A DNA stretch of 64,000 nt from Polaribacter haliotis. Its GTDB lineage: Bacteria; Bacteroidota; Bacteroidia; Flavobacteriales; Flavobacteriaceae. The position numbers and the translations under genes are program-made. The notes beneath the pieces were generated by a model. The model had not been told where the DNA came from. It saw only the letters and a program-made list of their open reading frames with translations, and made no database searches. Location of the stretch: positions 583,501 through 647,500 of the forward strand of contig NZ_CP061813.1 of assembly GCF_014784055.1 (NCBI RefSeq), written 5' to 3'. Shown one piece after another: positions 26,108 to 35,682 of the stretch (the first letter of the stretch is position 1; each line of letters opens with the position of its first letter).

Positions 26108-26115
26108 TATTTTTG
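26108..26115 (+). promoter_or_regulatory. -7 element (TATTTTTG) for the kinase-regulator operon
   Basis: Exact TAnnTTTG match ending 15 nt before the GTG at 26131. It contains the upstream in-frame TTG (26113), so that TTG cannot be the real start if this promoter is used. Confidence 0.6.
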
Positions 26116-26130
26116 ATACAAACCAACTTT

Positions 26131-29037
26131 GTGAAAAAAAATACAGCATTCTTTTTAATTCTATTTTTTTCTTTTTTCTTTTTGAATGCTCAAGAACCTC
26201 TTTCCATTCATTTAACTGAAAAAGATGGTTTGCCAGATATCGAATTTTACGATTTATTGGCAGATAAAGATGGCTTCATTTGGTTGGCGGCAGATAAAGG
26301 TTTATTTAAATACAATGGAAGAGAATACCAACTTTTAGACAATCCATTAAAACGAGGCCGATCTTTATTTGGACTAAAAACCGATTTAAAAGGAAGAGTT
26401 TGGTGTAATAATTTAGCAGGCCAATTTTTTTACGTAGAAAACAATAAACTTCATTTATTTAAAGATTTCGAAGATATAAATACCCTTGTAGATTACTATT
26501 TTTTTGAGAATTATTTGGTAACTATTAATAATAAGTACATTTCTTTTACAAATCTTAATACTAAAAAAAACGAAAGAGTTTTAAAAAAAACAGATGGTAT
26601 TCCTTCAGAGGAATTAAATGATAATTTTAAAGATTTTCATTTTTCTTCCAATTATAATTTATTTAAAATTACAGATATTAATAAAGAAAAAGTATTTGTA
26701 AGTAGCTTAGGTTCAAAAGACGAATATGTTAGAGGTCGTAAAATTGGTTTTAAATTGTATGATAAAAAATACATATTAGCACAAAGTGAAAAAGAACTTA
26801 GTTTAAAAATAAGTGAGATAAATACAAGTAGAAATATACAAATTAACGTTCCTGAATATTTGAATGGAATTTTAATTCATAAAGTTACTATCATTAAAAA
26901 CACACTATTTTTATTATCCAATAAGGGTGTTTTTTCAACATCAATAAAAAATAATCGGTTAATAATTAACGATTGCTATTTTAAGGACAATTATGTTACA
27001 GAAGTAGTCTTAGATAAAAATGAAAATTACTGGTTTTCGACCTTAAGAAATGGTGTTTTTATTATTTCTAATAAAGAAATTAAAGTGTACAATCAATTAT
27101 TTGATAATATTACTACACTTAGAAAAAAAAATGATAAAACACTTTTTTTAGCCAGTAGTAATGGGACTGTAGAAGAATATCATATTTCAACAAAAGCCAT
27201 AAAAAAACTAAACTTTATCTCAAATACTGCTGTAAAAACGTTTTATTACATTCCTAAAAACAATTCACTTTTAATAGGAACTTCGAATTATGCTGTAAAC
27301 TATAATCTTAGTAATAATTCTTTCAAATCAATTAATGAAAGTGCGGCTTGGAAATCTGTAGATTTTATAAATAATGATAATTATTTAGTAAGTACACCCA
27401 ATAGTTTGTCTGAAATAAATATTACAACGAAACAATACAAACATTTAATTTATAAAAGAACCTATGCCGCTTTATATGCAAAAAAAGAGAATAGCTATTA
27501 TGCTACAATGATAGATGGTTTTTTAAAATACAACATCAATAAAAAAAAAGGAACGTATCTAAAATATAAAAACAAGCGAGTTTATGGTTCTAAATTGGCA
27601 GAATTAGAAGATGGAACCATTTGGGTAGCAACACATAATAAAGGGTTGTTTGCTTTTAAAAACAATACTTTTGTAGATAGTTTAGTTGTTAAAAATGGAT
27701 TGACTTCTAATGTAATAAATCAAATTGAGGCATATAAAAATGAATTGTGGATTTCTACAGAAAATGGTTTACAGAAATACGATAAAACCAACAAAACACT
27801 AAACACACTTGCGAAAATCGATGGTTTAAATTCTTATGCAATTGATAATATTGCAGTTTTAGATTCTTTAGTATTTATAACAACAAATAAGGGTTTATTA
27901 AGTTTTAACAAGCATAAAGTGTTTAAAAAAAGAAAAATTCCTGAATTGTATTTTACGCAATTGATTGTTAATGATTCTGTAAAAGAATTTCCGAAAGAAT
28001 TAAAATTAAAAGAGTTAGAAAGTAATTTTAAAGTAGAATTTAATAGTAACGGTTTTCAATCTAAAGAAAATGTAGGTTATGATTACTTATTAGAGGGGTT
28101 TTCTAATAATTGGAATGCAATCGAAAACGGAATTAACTTTATTACATTTAACACACTTCCATCAGGAAAATTTCTTTTAAAAGTTAGAGCAAAAAATAAA
28201 TTTCAAACAGCGTATTCTAACGTTTTGTTATTGCCAATTACTGTAACAAAACCTTTCTACAAAACATTCTGGTTTTTATTGTTTGTACTTTCTTTAGTGG
28301 TGTTTTTAATTTTTATATACTTCAAAAATCAGAATAAACGTTTAAGAAAAGAGCAGAAAATTGCACTAGAAAAAGAAAAAATAACGAAAGAATTGGTGTA
28401 TTCTCAGTTAGAGAATTTACGTTCTCAAATGAACCCTCATTTTATCTTTAATGCGTTAAATTCTATACAGGATTTTATTATTTTAAATGAAAAAAAATTA
28501 GCACGACAATATTTAGTAAAATTCTCTAAATTAATCCGAATTTATTTAGAACATAGCCAGAATGATACTGTAACACTAGCAGAAGAAATTAAAGCATTAA
28601 GATTGTATTTAGAACTAGAAAAAGATCGATTTAACGACGATTTCATCTTTAACATTCATGTTGATAAAAACTTACATTTAGAGCAAATTTTCATTCCTTC
28701 CTTATTATTGCAACCTTATGTAGAGAATGCTTTAAAACATGGTTTATTACATAAAATTGATAATAAAAAATTAGATATTTTATTTGAAAAAGATAACAAT
28801 TCTTCCACATTAATTTGTACCATTTTAGACAATGGAATTGGAAGAGAAGCAGCTGCAGAAATCAACAAAAAAAGAGTTGGAAACCATAAATCTTTTGCCA
28901 CTTCTGCAAATCAAAAAAGAATTAACTTATTAAACCTTGCAAATAATTCTAATTTAGAAATCGTGATAGAAGATTTATCTGAAAATGAAATTGCAACCGG
29001 AACAAAAATTATCATTAAAATCCCCATAAATCAATAA
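26131..29037 (+). CDS. Two-component propeller sensor histidine kinase, LytS type
   Basis: A 968-aa inner-membrane sensor starting at GTG 26131. The signal sequence is KKNTAFFLILFFSFFFLNA. A large periplasmic part with two seven-bladed Reg_prop-type propellers (about 20-610; repeats such as DGFIWLAADKGLFKY, NELWISTENGLQKY) is followed by a Y_Y_Y domain (about 630-695), one transmembrane helix (about 708-730) and a cytoplasmic kinase. The phospho-acceptor is His770 in QMNPHFIFNALNS (His_kinase family), and the ATPase has QPYVENALKHG and ILDNGIGR. The ligand is probably an extracellular polymer or oligomer, but this is inference. The stop is 2 nt before the response regulator. Confidence 0.93.
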   Translation: MKKNTAFFLILFFSFFFLNAQEPLSIHLTEKDGLPDIEFYDLLADKDGFIWLAADKGLFKYNGREYQLLDNPLKRGRSLFGLKTDLKGRVWCNNLAGQFFYVENNKLHLFKDFEDINTLVDYYFFENYLVTINNKYISFTNLNTKKNERVLKKTDGIPSEELNDNFKDFHFSSNYNLFKITDINKEKVFVSSLGSKDEYVRGRKIGFKLYDKKYILAQSEKELSLKISEINTSRNIQINVPEYLNGILIHKVTIIKNTLFLLSNKGVFSTSIKNNRLIINDCYFKDNYVTEVVLDKNENYWFSTLRNGVFIISNKEIKVYNQLFDNITTLRKKNDKTLFLASSNGTVEEYHISTKAIKKLNFISNTAVKTFYYIPKNNSLLIGTSNYAVNYNLSNNSFKSINESAAWKSVDFINNDNYLVSTPNSLSEINITTKQYKHLIYKRTYAALYAKKENSYYATMIDGFLKYNINKKKGTYLKYKNKRVYGSKLAELEDGTIWVATHNKGLFAFKNNTFVDSLVVKNGLTSNVINQIEAYKNELWISTENGLQKYDKTNKTLNTLAKIDGLNSYAIDNIAVLDSLVFITTNKGLLSFNKHKVFKKRKIPELYFTQLIVNDSVKEFPKELKLKELESNFKVEFNSNGFQSKENVGYDYLLEGFSNNWNAIENGINFITFNTLPSGKFLLKVRAKNKFQTAYSNVLLLPITVTKPFYKTFWFLLFVLSLVVFLIFIYFKNQNKRLRKEQKIALEKEKITKELVYSQLENLRSQMNPHFIFNALNSIQDFIILNEKKLARQYLVKFSKLIRIYLEHSQNDTVTLAEEIKALRLYLELEKDRFNDDFIFNIHVDKNLHLEQIFIPSLLLQPYVENALKHGLLHKIDNKKLDILFEKDNNSSTLICTILDNGIGREAAAEINKKRVGNHKSFATSANQKRINLLNLANNSNLEIVIEDLSENEIATGTKIIIKIPINQ

Positions 29038-29039
29038 CC

Positions 29040-29795
29040 ATGAAAATATTAATTATTGATGATGAAAGCAGAGCCAGAAACGTTTTAGCAAATCTCTTAC
29101 AAGAAGAATGTACTGGAATTACCACTATTTTAGAGGCTTCTAATTTGGTAGAAGGTGTAGAGCTAATAAAAAGTACAGCACCTCAAATTGTATTTTTAGA
29201 CATAGAAATGCCTCAAAATTCGGGTTTAGAAATATTAGATTTCTTTAAAAATGAAAAAATAAATTTTCAAATTATTTTCACAACAGCTTATAGCCAATAT
29301 GCTATTGAAGCTTTTCGTTTATCTGCCATCGATTATTTAATGAAACCAATTGATATAGAGGAGTTAAAGTTAGCTTTACAAAATGCTAAAAAGGTAATTG
29401 AAGAAGAGAATATTAACCATAAATTACAAAATTTAGAAAAAGCTTTTCAGCAATTATCTTTAAATAAAATTGCGTTGGAAATCCCAAAAGGAATCATTTT
29501 TGCTTCACATGAAGATATTTTATATTTCGAAGCAGATGGTGTGTACACCAAAGTACATCTAATGAATGGAAAATCGGAATTAATCTGCAAAACTCTTAAA
29601 CATTTTGCAAACCAATTAAAAGACAAACCTCTGTTTTATAAACCCCATCGTTCTTATTTGATCAATTTAAAGTTTATGAATGAGGTTGTAAAAAAAGATG
29701 GTTTACATGTGGTAATGCAAAATAATAAAACCATTCCAATCGCCAGAGATCGTAAAGATGCTTTTCTAAAAATGATAAATACCATCTTTAATTAA
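29040..29795 (+). CDS. LytTR-family response regulator
   Basis: A 251-aa cytoplasmic regulator. The receiver domain (1-120) has acidic pocket IIDDES, phospho-acceptor Asp54 in VFLDIEMP, Thr in FTTAY and Lys in LMKPID. The C-terminal LytTR DNA-binding domain (about 150-250) shows ILYFEADGVYTKVHL and FYKPHRSYLIN. Translationally tied to the kinase gene by a 2-nt gap, so the two form one system. The next gene is a secreted T9SS protein starting about 100 nt downstream, a plausible but unproven target. Confidence 0.95.
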   Translation: MKILIIDDESRARNVLANLLQEECTGITTILEASNLVEGVELIKSTAPQIVFLDIEMPQNSGLEILDFFKNEKINFQIIFTTAYSQYAIEAFRLSAIDYLMKPIDIEELKLALQNAKKVIEEENINHKLQNLEKAFQQLSLNKIALEIPKGIIFASHEDILYFEADGVYTKVHLMNGKSELICKTLKHFANQLKDKPLFYKPHRSYLINLKFMNEVVKKDGLHVVMQNNKTIPIARDRKDAFLKMINTIFN

Positions 29796-29893
29796 TTTAC
29801 GGTTCACAAAAAAAAACAAACCATTCACTAAATTAAACAACAAAAACTTCTATTTAAGAGCATTTTTGTATTCATAATTATAAAATATAAATT

Positions 29894-32455
29894 ATGAAAC
29901 TAAGATTACTTAAAAACCTATTATTATTTTTTATGATTGCTGTTTGTTCTACTTATGGACAAACTTGGCAATTAGAAGGAAATGCAGAATTTACAACTGC
30001 TGCAGCAAGAGTTTCTATTGCAATAGATAATAATGAAACACCCTTTGTTGCTTATTCAGATAAAAGTTCTGACGGAAAATTACACATTAAAAAGTTTGAT
30101 GGCACAAATTGGATAGAGGTTGGCGATGTCGCTTCAACAGCTGGTATGATCCCAGAAATGATAGTTTTAAGAATTAACCCAGTAACCAACCAACCTTGGG
30201 TGGTTTACAAAAATACATCTACGAACAAAATAGATTTAATTTCTTACGATGGCTCTAATTGGGTAGATGAAGGAACAAGTATTGGTAATTTTCAACCTTA
30301 CAGTAAAATAGTTTTTAATATTGATGCAAATGGAAACCCTGTTTTAGCTGCTCAAGCAACTACAAGTCCTTCTTATCAAATAAAACTAAGACTTTATGCA
30401 AAAAGAAGTGCTAACTGGGTTAAAGAAAAAGAATACACAATTTTCAGTAATGCTTATGATTTAGGAAATGCAAATACATTGGTAATAAGTGAATATTATA
30501 CTTTTGCCAATAGAACAAGAAACCTTCTTAAAACCTTAGAATATGATGGTACAACATGGAACCAAACTCATGGTAGTGTAAAACTTAATTCAGGTGGAGA
30601 TAATGGTTATTGTGATGGTATGGCTGCTGCAGAAAGTGGACCAACCAACAAATTTTTATATGATTATAGAAGAGGAAACAATGCAGAAAGACAGTTAAGA
30701 TTTGAAAACGAAAGTGCAATTACAGGAAACAATCAAATACCAAGCAGTAATATTTACGGCTTAGAGTATGTAAGTGTTGGTGGTAAATATTATGTAATGC
30801 ATTACAATCCTTCAAGCGATTTAAAAATATATGAATACAGTGAAGCTGCTAATACTAAAACAGACTTAAATATAAACTTAAATTTTGCGGGTATTACTCC
30901 TTCATCTCAAATAAAATTAAACAAAGCTAAAGATAAATTATATTTAGCTTATTTAGATTTAACAAGCCAAAAAGTTACTGTAAAATATTATACAATTCTA
31001 CCACCAAGAAGTGTAATTTATGTTAATGAATCTGCAAAAGGTGCAAATTCTGGTAATTCTTGGACAGATGCTTACACCAGTTTAAATGATGCATTAGATA
31101 ATGCTGATGCTAATTTTAGTGAAATTTGGGTTGCTAAAGGAACTTATAAACCACATGCGTCAGATAGATCAAAAGCTTTTGGTTTATCAGGTTTAAAACT
31201 GTTTGGAGGTTTTTTAGGAAATGAAACTTTAAAAAAAGAAAGAGATGTTAAAACAAATATAACCATACTTTCTGGTGATTTGAATTCTGATGATACTGGT
31301 GTTGAATTTACAACAACTACAAGAAACGAAAATTCTTATAATGTTGTAAAAGTTTTAGGTAGTAATTCCGAAATAGATGGATTTACCATTCAAGATGGGC
31401 AAGCAGATGGAAGTAATGCAGATTTGCAAGAAGGTAGTGCTATTTTTATAAATAGTAGTTTAGAAAATGTTACTATTAGCAACTGTATTTTAAAAAATAA
31501 TTTAGTTAAAAGAGGAGGTACAATTAGAGCTGTTGATATGAGTGGCAGTTTGAAGATAGAAAATACATCAATTCATAATAATTTAGGACTGTTTGGTACA
31601 GTACTTTACTCACGAGCAAATGCTGGTAAAATTTTAGATATTGACATTATAAATTGTTTAATTTATGATAATAAATTAAATAATGCTGGTGATGCAACCT
31701 CTCCAGGAGTAGTGGCATGGTTTCGTCAGGACTCAAATGCTACACAAAATATTAAAGTTATCAACTCAACTTTTACAGCTAACACATACATTTCAGCAGG
31801 AAATTCTGAATCTACGGTTTTAAACGCTTCAACAGGATCAGGAGGAATGGTAAATTTGGAAACTTCTAATTCTATATATTATGGTAATTTTTCTAATTCC
31901 AATTCATTTTTAAAGTCTTTAGGAAATAGTACGTCACAATCTAACGCAAATTTAAAGGCTTATAATTGTATTGCCCAAGATTTTATGAATAAAGTTGCAG
32001 GAACAAATAAGGCAAATATAATTGCCAACAATCCTGAGTTTACAGATATTTCTTTAAAAGATTTTACATTATCATCTACATCACCTGCAATTGATTCTGG
32101 AGATAATACCAAGTTACCAGCAAGTATTACCAAAGATATTTTAGGAAATGAAAGAATTTTTAATACCACTATAGATATGGGGGCTTTTGAGTTTGGTTCT
32201 TCTCCATTAAGTCTAAATAATGTGGATTTATTAGAAAATAAAATTACCATTTTCCCAAACCCAGCAAACAATTTTATCAATATAAAAACGGATAGCAATA
32301 CTATTTTGGTAAGAATGTTTAATTTATTGGGGAAACAAGTATTAAAAACTGATGCAAAAAATATTGATATTTCTAACTTAAGGAAAGGAATTTATCTATT
32401 AAAAATTACAACTGAAAACGGAAAACAAATCATAAGAAAAATGCTAAAAAACTAA
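29894..32455 (+). CDS. T9SS-secreted surface protein with beta-helix (choice-of-anchor Q type) domain
   Basis: An 853-aa protein with a Sec signal peptide (KLRLLKNLLLFFMIAVCSTYG). An N-terminal propeller-like region (about 25-370, repeated WVVYKNTS / SYDGSNW units) is followed by a right-handed beta-helix, starting VIYVNESAKGANSGNSWTDAY and including CILKNNLVKRGGTIRAVD. The C-terminal type A sorting domain (about 775-853) has IFPNPANNFINI and GIYLLKITTENGK...RKMLKN. It is exported across the outer membrane and anchored or released by the type IX system. No catalytic residues are recognised; adhesion or glycan binding is possible. Confidence 0.9.
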   Translation: MKLRLLKNLLLFFMIAVCSTYGQTWQLEGNAEFTTAAARVSIAIDNNETPFVAYSDKSSDGKLHIKKFDGTNWIEVGDVASTAGMIPEMIVLRINPVTNQPWVVYKNTSTNKIDLISYDGSNWVDEGTSIGNFQPYSKIVFNIDANGNPVLAAQATTSPSYQIKLRLYAKRSANWVKEKEYTIFSNAYDLGNANTLVISEYYTFANRTRNLLKTLEYDGTTWNQTHGSVKLNSGGDNGYCDGMAAAESGPTNKFLYDYRRGNNAERQLRFENESAITGNNQIPSSNIYGLEYVSVGGKYYVMHYNPSSDLKIYEYSEAANTKTDLNINLNFAGITPSSQIKLNKAKDKLYLAYLDLTSQKVTVKYYTILPPRSVIYVNESAKGANSGNSWTDAYTSLNDALDNADANFSEIWVAKGTYKPHASDRSKAFGLSGLKLFGGFLGNETLKKERDVKTNITILSGDLNSDDTGVEFTTTTRNENSYNVVKVLGSNSEIDGFTIQDGQADGSNADLQEGSAIFINSSLENVTISNCILKNNLVKRGGTIRAVDMSGSLKIENTSIHNNLGLFGTVLYSRANAGKILDIDIINCLIYDNKLNNAGDATSPGVVAWFRQDSNATQNIKVINSTFTANTYISAGNSESTVLNASTGSGGMVNLETSNSIYYGNFSNSNSFLKSLGNSTSQSNANLKAYNCIAQDFMNKVAGTNKANIIANNPEFTDISLKDFTLSSTSPAIDSGDNTKLPASITKDILGNERIFNTTIDMGAFEFGSSPLSLNNVDLLENKITIFPNPANNFINIKTDSNTILVRMFNLLGKQVLKTDAKNIDISNLRKGIYLLKITTENGKQIIRKMLKN

Positions 32456-32490
32456 CTACTATTTATTTTTGAAAAAGAAAAAGCAATTAA

Positions 32491-32530
32491 AAAGCTCAAA
32501 ATCTTACGATTTTGAGCTTTTCTATTTTAA
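32491..32530. terminator. Bidirectional terminator between convergent genes
   Basis: A 13-bp perfect stem (AAAGCTCAAAATC / GATTTTGAGCTTT) with a TTAC loop lies between the T9SS protein and the minus-strand DUF937 gene. It is flanked by A-rich and T-rich runs. Confidence 0.9.
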
Positions 32531-32558
32531 ATACTTAGTATTTAATTCTCTATACTAT

Positions 32559-33197
32559 TTATTTCCCAAAAAGACCACCTAATAAACCACCAAGTCCACC
32601 AGATTTTTTATTGCTTCCACCTAAAACCATTCCTGCAACATCATCTACAATACTTCCATCTCCATCTGCATCTAATATTTTCTCCAAAAAGCTTTGTTCG
32701 TTTTTAGTATCATTTCCACCTAACATTCCACCTAATAAACCTCCTAAACCAGAAGAATCACTAACATTTTGTTCTTTCTTTTGTTTTCCTAAAACTCCCA
32801 TTAAAATTGGAGCCGCAACTTTTAAAATATTTGCAACAGAACCAGCATCTAAACCAGATTTCTGACTAATAACTTTTTCTACACCTTGTTGCTTTCCACC
32901 TAAAATATGACCTAAAATTCCAGCCCCATCTTGTTTTACACTTTCATCAACTCCACCACCAAATAAACTCCCTAAATTGTCTAGGATACTTCCATCATGT
33001 TTCGTTTCTAAAGCTCTTTGTAAGCCTTGTGCACCTTCAGGAGAAGAAGCATTTCTCTCCATAGCTTTCATTAAAACTGGCAAAGCCATTGTTAAAACAC
33101 TATTTGTTTTGTTAGAATCGTTTCCTGTAGAACCTGCTACACCAGAAACTATTTGTTTTCCTAAATCACTGTTTAATAAGTCTAAAATACCTGCCAT
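32559..33197 (-). CDS. DUF937 domain protein
   Basis: A 212-aa protein. The N-terminal helical DUF937 region (about 1-145: DLLNSDLGKQIVSGVAG, LPVLMKAMERNA, VANILKVAAPILMGVLGKQ) is of the YidB-like type. The C-terminal part is low-complexity, with GGLLGGMLGG and GGLLGGLFGK repeats. Between them lies an acidic DADGDGSIVDD stretch that resembles a dockerin or EF-hand calcium loop. No signal peptide is seen. Function unknown. The gene is single, convergent with the T9SS protein and divergent from the symporter. Confidence 0.82.
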   Translation of the reverse strand: MAGILDLLNSDLGKQIVSGVAGSTGNDSNKTNSVLTMALPVLMKAMERNASSPEGAQGLQRALETKHDGSILDNLGSLFGGGVDESVKQDGAGILGHILGGKQQGVEKVISQKSGLDAGSVANILKVAAPILMGVLGKQKKEQNVSDSSGLGGLLGGMLGGNDTKNEQSFLEKILDADGDGSIVDDVAGMVLGGSNKKSGGLGGLLGGLFGK

Positions 33198-33321
33198 TTT
33201 TATGTTTTTAATAATTAATATGAAAGTTCTTCAAAAATTTTGACACAATATACAAATAAAGTCACACTGATTTTTAATTATTTTTTCTACCTTTCAAATT
33301 CTTAATAATTTAAACAATTTA

Positions 33322-34650
33322 ATGAAAAATTTAGCATTACACTGGAAAATTTTAATAGGAATGGTACTTGGTATCGTTTTTGGTTTTATTATGAATACTG
33401 TAGATGGAGGTAAAGGCTTTGTTACAGATTGGATAAAACCTTTCGGAACTATATTTATAAATTTATTAAAACTAATTGCAGTTCCACTGATTTTAGCATC
33501 ATTAATTAAAGGAATATCTGATTTAAAAGATATTTCTAAAATTAAAAAAATGGGGTTAAGAACAATTTCTATATATATAGGAACAACCTTAATAGCCATT
33601 ATTATTGGTTTAGGAATTGTAAATATTGTTAAACCTGGAGTTGGAATGTCTCCAGATACTATAGCAAAAATTAAAGCCAAATACGAAACAGATTTAGGAG
33701 TAACAGATAAGTTAGTAAAAGCGTCTGCCCAAAAAGATGCAGGGCCATTACAAGCATTGGTAGATATTTTTCCAAGCAATATTTTTCAATCTTTCGTAGA
33801 TGCAAGTATGTTGCAGATTATCTTTTTTGCAATGTTTGTAGGAATATCTTTGTTATTAATTCCAGAGAAAAAAGCAAAACCATTAATGGATTTCTTTGAT
33901 TCTCTAAATGAAATGGTTATGAAAATGGTCGATTTAATTATGCTTTTCGCTCCTTATGCAGTTTTTGCATTGTTAGCAAATGTAATTATTGCATTTGATG
34001 ACACCGAAATTCTCTTAAAATTATTAGCATATGCATTATGTGTTGTTGGTGGACTAATTTTAATGATTGGTTTCTATTTAATTTTAGTAGCTGTGTATAC
34101 TAAAAAATCGCCAATGTGGTTTTTAAAACAAATAAGTCCAGCACAATTATTAGCATTTTCTACAAGCTCGAGTGCAGCAACTTTACCTGTAACAATGGAA
34201 AGAGTAGAAGAACATTTAGGTGTAGATAAAGAAGTTTCTGGTTTTGTTTTACCAGTTGGAGCAACCATAAATATGGATGGAACAAGTCTATATCAAGGAA
34301 TTGCAGCCGTTTTTATTATGCAAGTAATATGGCCAGAAGGCTTAACCTTTTCGAATCAATTAGTTATAGTTTTTACAGCTTTATTGGCTTCTATTGGTTC
34401 AGCAGCTGTGCCAAGTGCAGGAATGGTAATGTTGGTAATTGTTTTAGAATCTATTGGTTTTCCAGAAGAATTATTACCAATTGGTTTGGCTCTTATTTTT
34501 GCTGTAGACAGACCTTTAGATATGTGTAGAACTACAGTAAATGTTACTGGAGATGCAACAGTATCTATGTTGGTTGCAAAATCTTTAGGAAAATTACATG
34601 ATAACCCGAAAGCGAAAGATTGGGACGATAATTATGATAAGGTTAAATAG
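33322..34650 (+). CDS. Dicarboxylate/amino acid:cation symporter (SDF family)
   Basis: A 442-aa inner-membrane secondary transporter of the DAACS/SDF type (GltP, GltPh, DctA). About eight hydrophobic helices, the first hairpin tip SSSAATLP, and the NMDGTSLY motif for Na+/substrate binding are present. The HP2 hairpin has GSAAVPSAG, and the TM8 segment ends DRPLDMCRTTVNVTGD, with Asp and Arg in the substrate site. Glutamate/aspartate or C4-dicarboxylate uptake with Na+ or H+ is expected; the Arg in TM8 favours an acidic amino acid. Single gene, followed by a repeat-rich gap. Confidence 0.95.
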   Translation: MKNLALHWKILIGMVLGIVFGFIMNTVDGGKGFVTDWIKPFGTIFINLLKLIAVPLILASLIKGISDLKDISKIKKMGLRTISIYIGTTLIAIIIGLGIVNIVKPGVGMSPDTIAKIKAKYETDLGVTDKLVKASAQKDAGPLQALVDIFPSNIFQSFVDASMLQIIFFAMFVGISLLLIPEKKAKPLMDFFDSLNEMVMKMVDLIMLFAPYAVFALLANVIIAFDDTEILLKLLAYALCVVGGLILMIGFYLILVAVYTKKSPMWFLKQISPAQLLAFSTSSSAATLPVTMERVEEHLGVDKEVSGFVLPVGATINMDGTSLYQGIAAVFIMQVIWPEGLTFSNQLVIVFTALLASIGSAAVPSAGMVMLVIVLESIGFPEELLPIGLALIFAVDRPLDMCRTTVNVTGDATVSMLVAKSLGKLHDNPKAKDWDDNYDKVK

Positions 34651-34652
34651 TA

Positions 34653-34768
34653 GGCAGTCATCAGTAGGCAGTCGCAGTTTTCAGTGGCAATAAAAGTATA
34701 GAAATATAAGAATTTGCATCTTTGTGACTTTGTGAAAAAAAACAGAGTATTCAGTTGCAATCGTAGTT
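34653..34768 (+). repeat. NNNCAGT repeat array and associated short repeats (locus A)
   Basis: Starts 3 nt after the symporter stop. Five consecutive 6-7-nt units end in CAGT (AGGCAGT, CATCAGT, AGGCAGT, CGCAGT, TTTCAGT; 34652-34686). Then comes a ctttgtgactttgtg repeat (about 34718-34733) and an attcagttgcaatcg block (34748-34762). The same three ingredients recur in reverse orientation at 63737-63880. Confidence 0.75.
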
Positions 34769-34774
34769 TTATTC

Positions 34775-34822
34775 TGTCACTTCGAGTGATTTCGCTTTTG
34801 GGCGGAATTGTATCGAGAAGTC
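34775..34822 (+). repeat. Dispersed TGTCACTTCGAG...GTATCGAGAAGTC element
   Basis: A 48-bp element with imperfectly complementary ends CTTCGAGTG and ATCGAGAAG. I recognise such TTCGAG/CGAGAAG elements as common intergenic repeats in flavobacterial genomes. It ends 17 nt before the sulfurtransferase start. A shorter related fragment (TGTCGAATTCAGTCGAGACC) lies at about 59328-59347. Confidence 0.6.
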
Positions 34823-34839
34823 TTAATATTTTAAATTAA

Positions 34840-35679
34840 ATGAGTTTGCAAATAACGAAACCTTTAGTTTCTGTAGATTGGTTGTACAGTAATTTAGAGA
34901 ATGAACAGCTAATTATTTTAGATTGTACCATTCCTAAAGTAACTGATACATTACAAGTTTCTTCGGATAAAAAACGAATTAGAGGCGCTGTATTTATTGA
35001 TATTAAGAATATATTTTCTGATAAAAAAGCACCTTTTCCAAACACAGTTTTGTCTCCTGAAGAATTTCAAGAAAAAGCACAAGAATTAGGAATCAATAAA
35101 GATGCTATATTAATTTGTTATGACGATTTAGGAATGTATTCTTCACCAAGAGTTTGGTGGATGTTTCAACTAATGGGTTTTACAAATATTGCAGTTTTAG
35201 ATGGTGGTTTTCCAGAATGGACATCAAAAAAATATCCAATTGAAAACCCTAAATATCATCAACGTACAAAAGGAAATTTTAATGTTGATTATAAACCTGC
35301 CAAATTAAAGTTTACAGAAGATGTTCTTAATTCCATAGAAAATAAAGAAACTTTAATTGTTGATGCACGTTCTAATGGACGTTTTTATGGAACAGCACCA
35401 GAACCAAGAGACGATATAAAAAGTGGACATATACCTAATTCTGTGAGTTTGCCTTTTGGTGAAATTCAGAATAATGGAAAAATGAAATCAAAACAAGAAT
35501 TAGAAGAAATATTTAATACTTTTAAAGATAAAGAACAAATTATTTTTACTTGTGGATCAGGAATTACAGCATCAATTTTAGCATTAGGAGCAGAAATTGC
35601 AGGAGTTAAAAATACTGCAGTTTATGATGGTTCTTGGACAGAATGGGGTAGTAGTAACAATTTACCAATAGCATTATAA
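34840..35679 (+). CDS. Thiosulfate/3-mercaptopyruvate-type sulfurtransferase
   Basis: A 279-aa protein with two rhodanese domains. The N-terminal, non-catalytic domain spans about 8-140 (VSVDWLYSNLENEQLIILDCT). The catalytic domain spans about 160-278, with VDARSNGRFYG and the active-site loop TCGSGITAS. CGSGxTA is typical of 3-mercaptopyruvate sulfurtransferase rather than thiosulfate rhodanese (CRKGxT). Cytoplasmic, cyanide or thiol acceptor. The next gene starts 3 nt after the stop codon, so they form a two-gene unit. Confidence 0.93.
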   Translation: MSLQITKPLVSVDWLYSNLENEQLIILDCTIPKVTDTLQVSSDKKRIRGAVFIDIKNIFSDKKAPFPNTVLSPEEFQEKAQELGINKDAILICYDDLGMYSSPRVWWMFQLMGFTNIAVLDGGFPEWTSKKYPIENPKYHQRTKGNFNVDYKPAKLKFTEDVLNSIENKETLIVDARSNGRFYGTAPEPRDDIKSGHIPNSVSLPFGEIQNNGKMKSKQELEEIFNTFKDKEQIIFTCGSGITASILALGAEIAGVKNTAVYDGSWTEWGSSNNLPIAL

Positions 35680-35682
35680 ATT

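Noticed and set aside
33294..33779. 161-codon minus-strand frame opposite the SDF symporter
   Set aside because: It lies entirely over the well-supported symporter gene, has no recognisable domain, and its hydrophobicity mirrors the membrane helices of the other strand.
34640..34840. CRISPR-like array at the CAGT repeats
   Set aside because: Units are only 6-7 nt with no spacers and no cas genes nearby.
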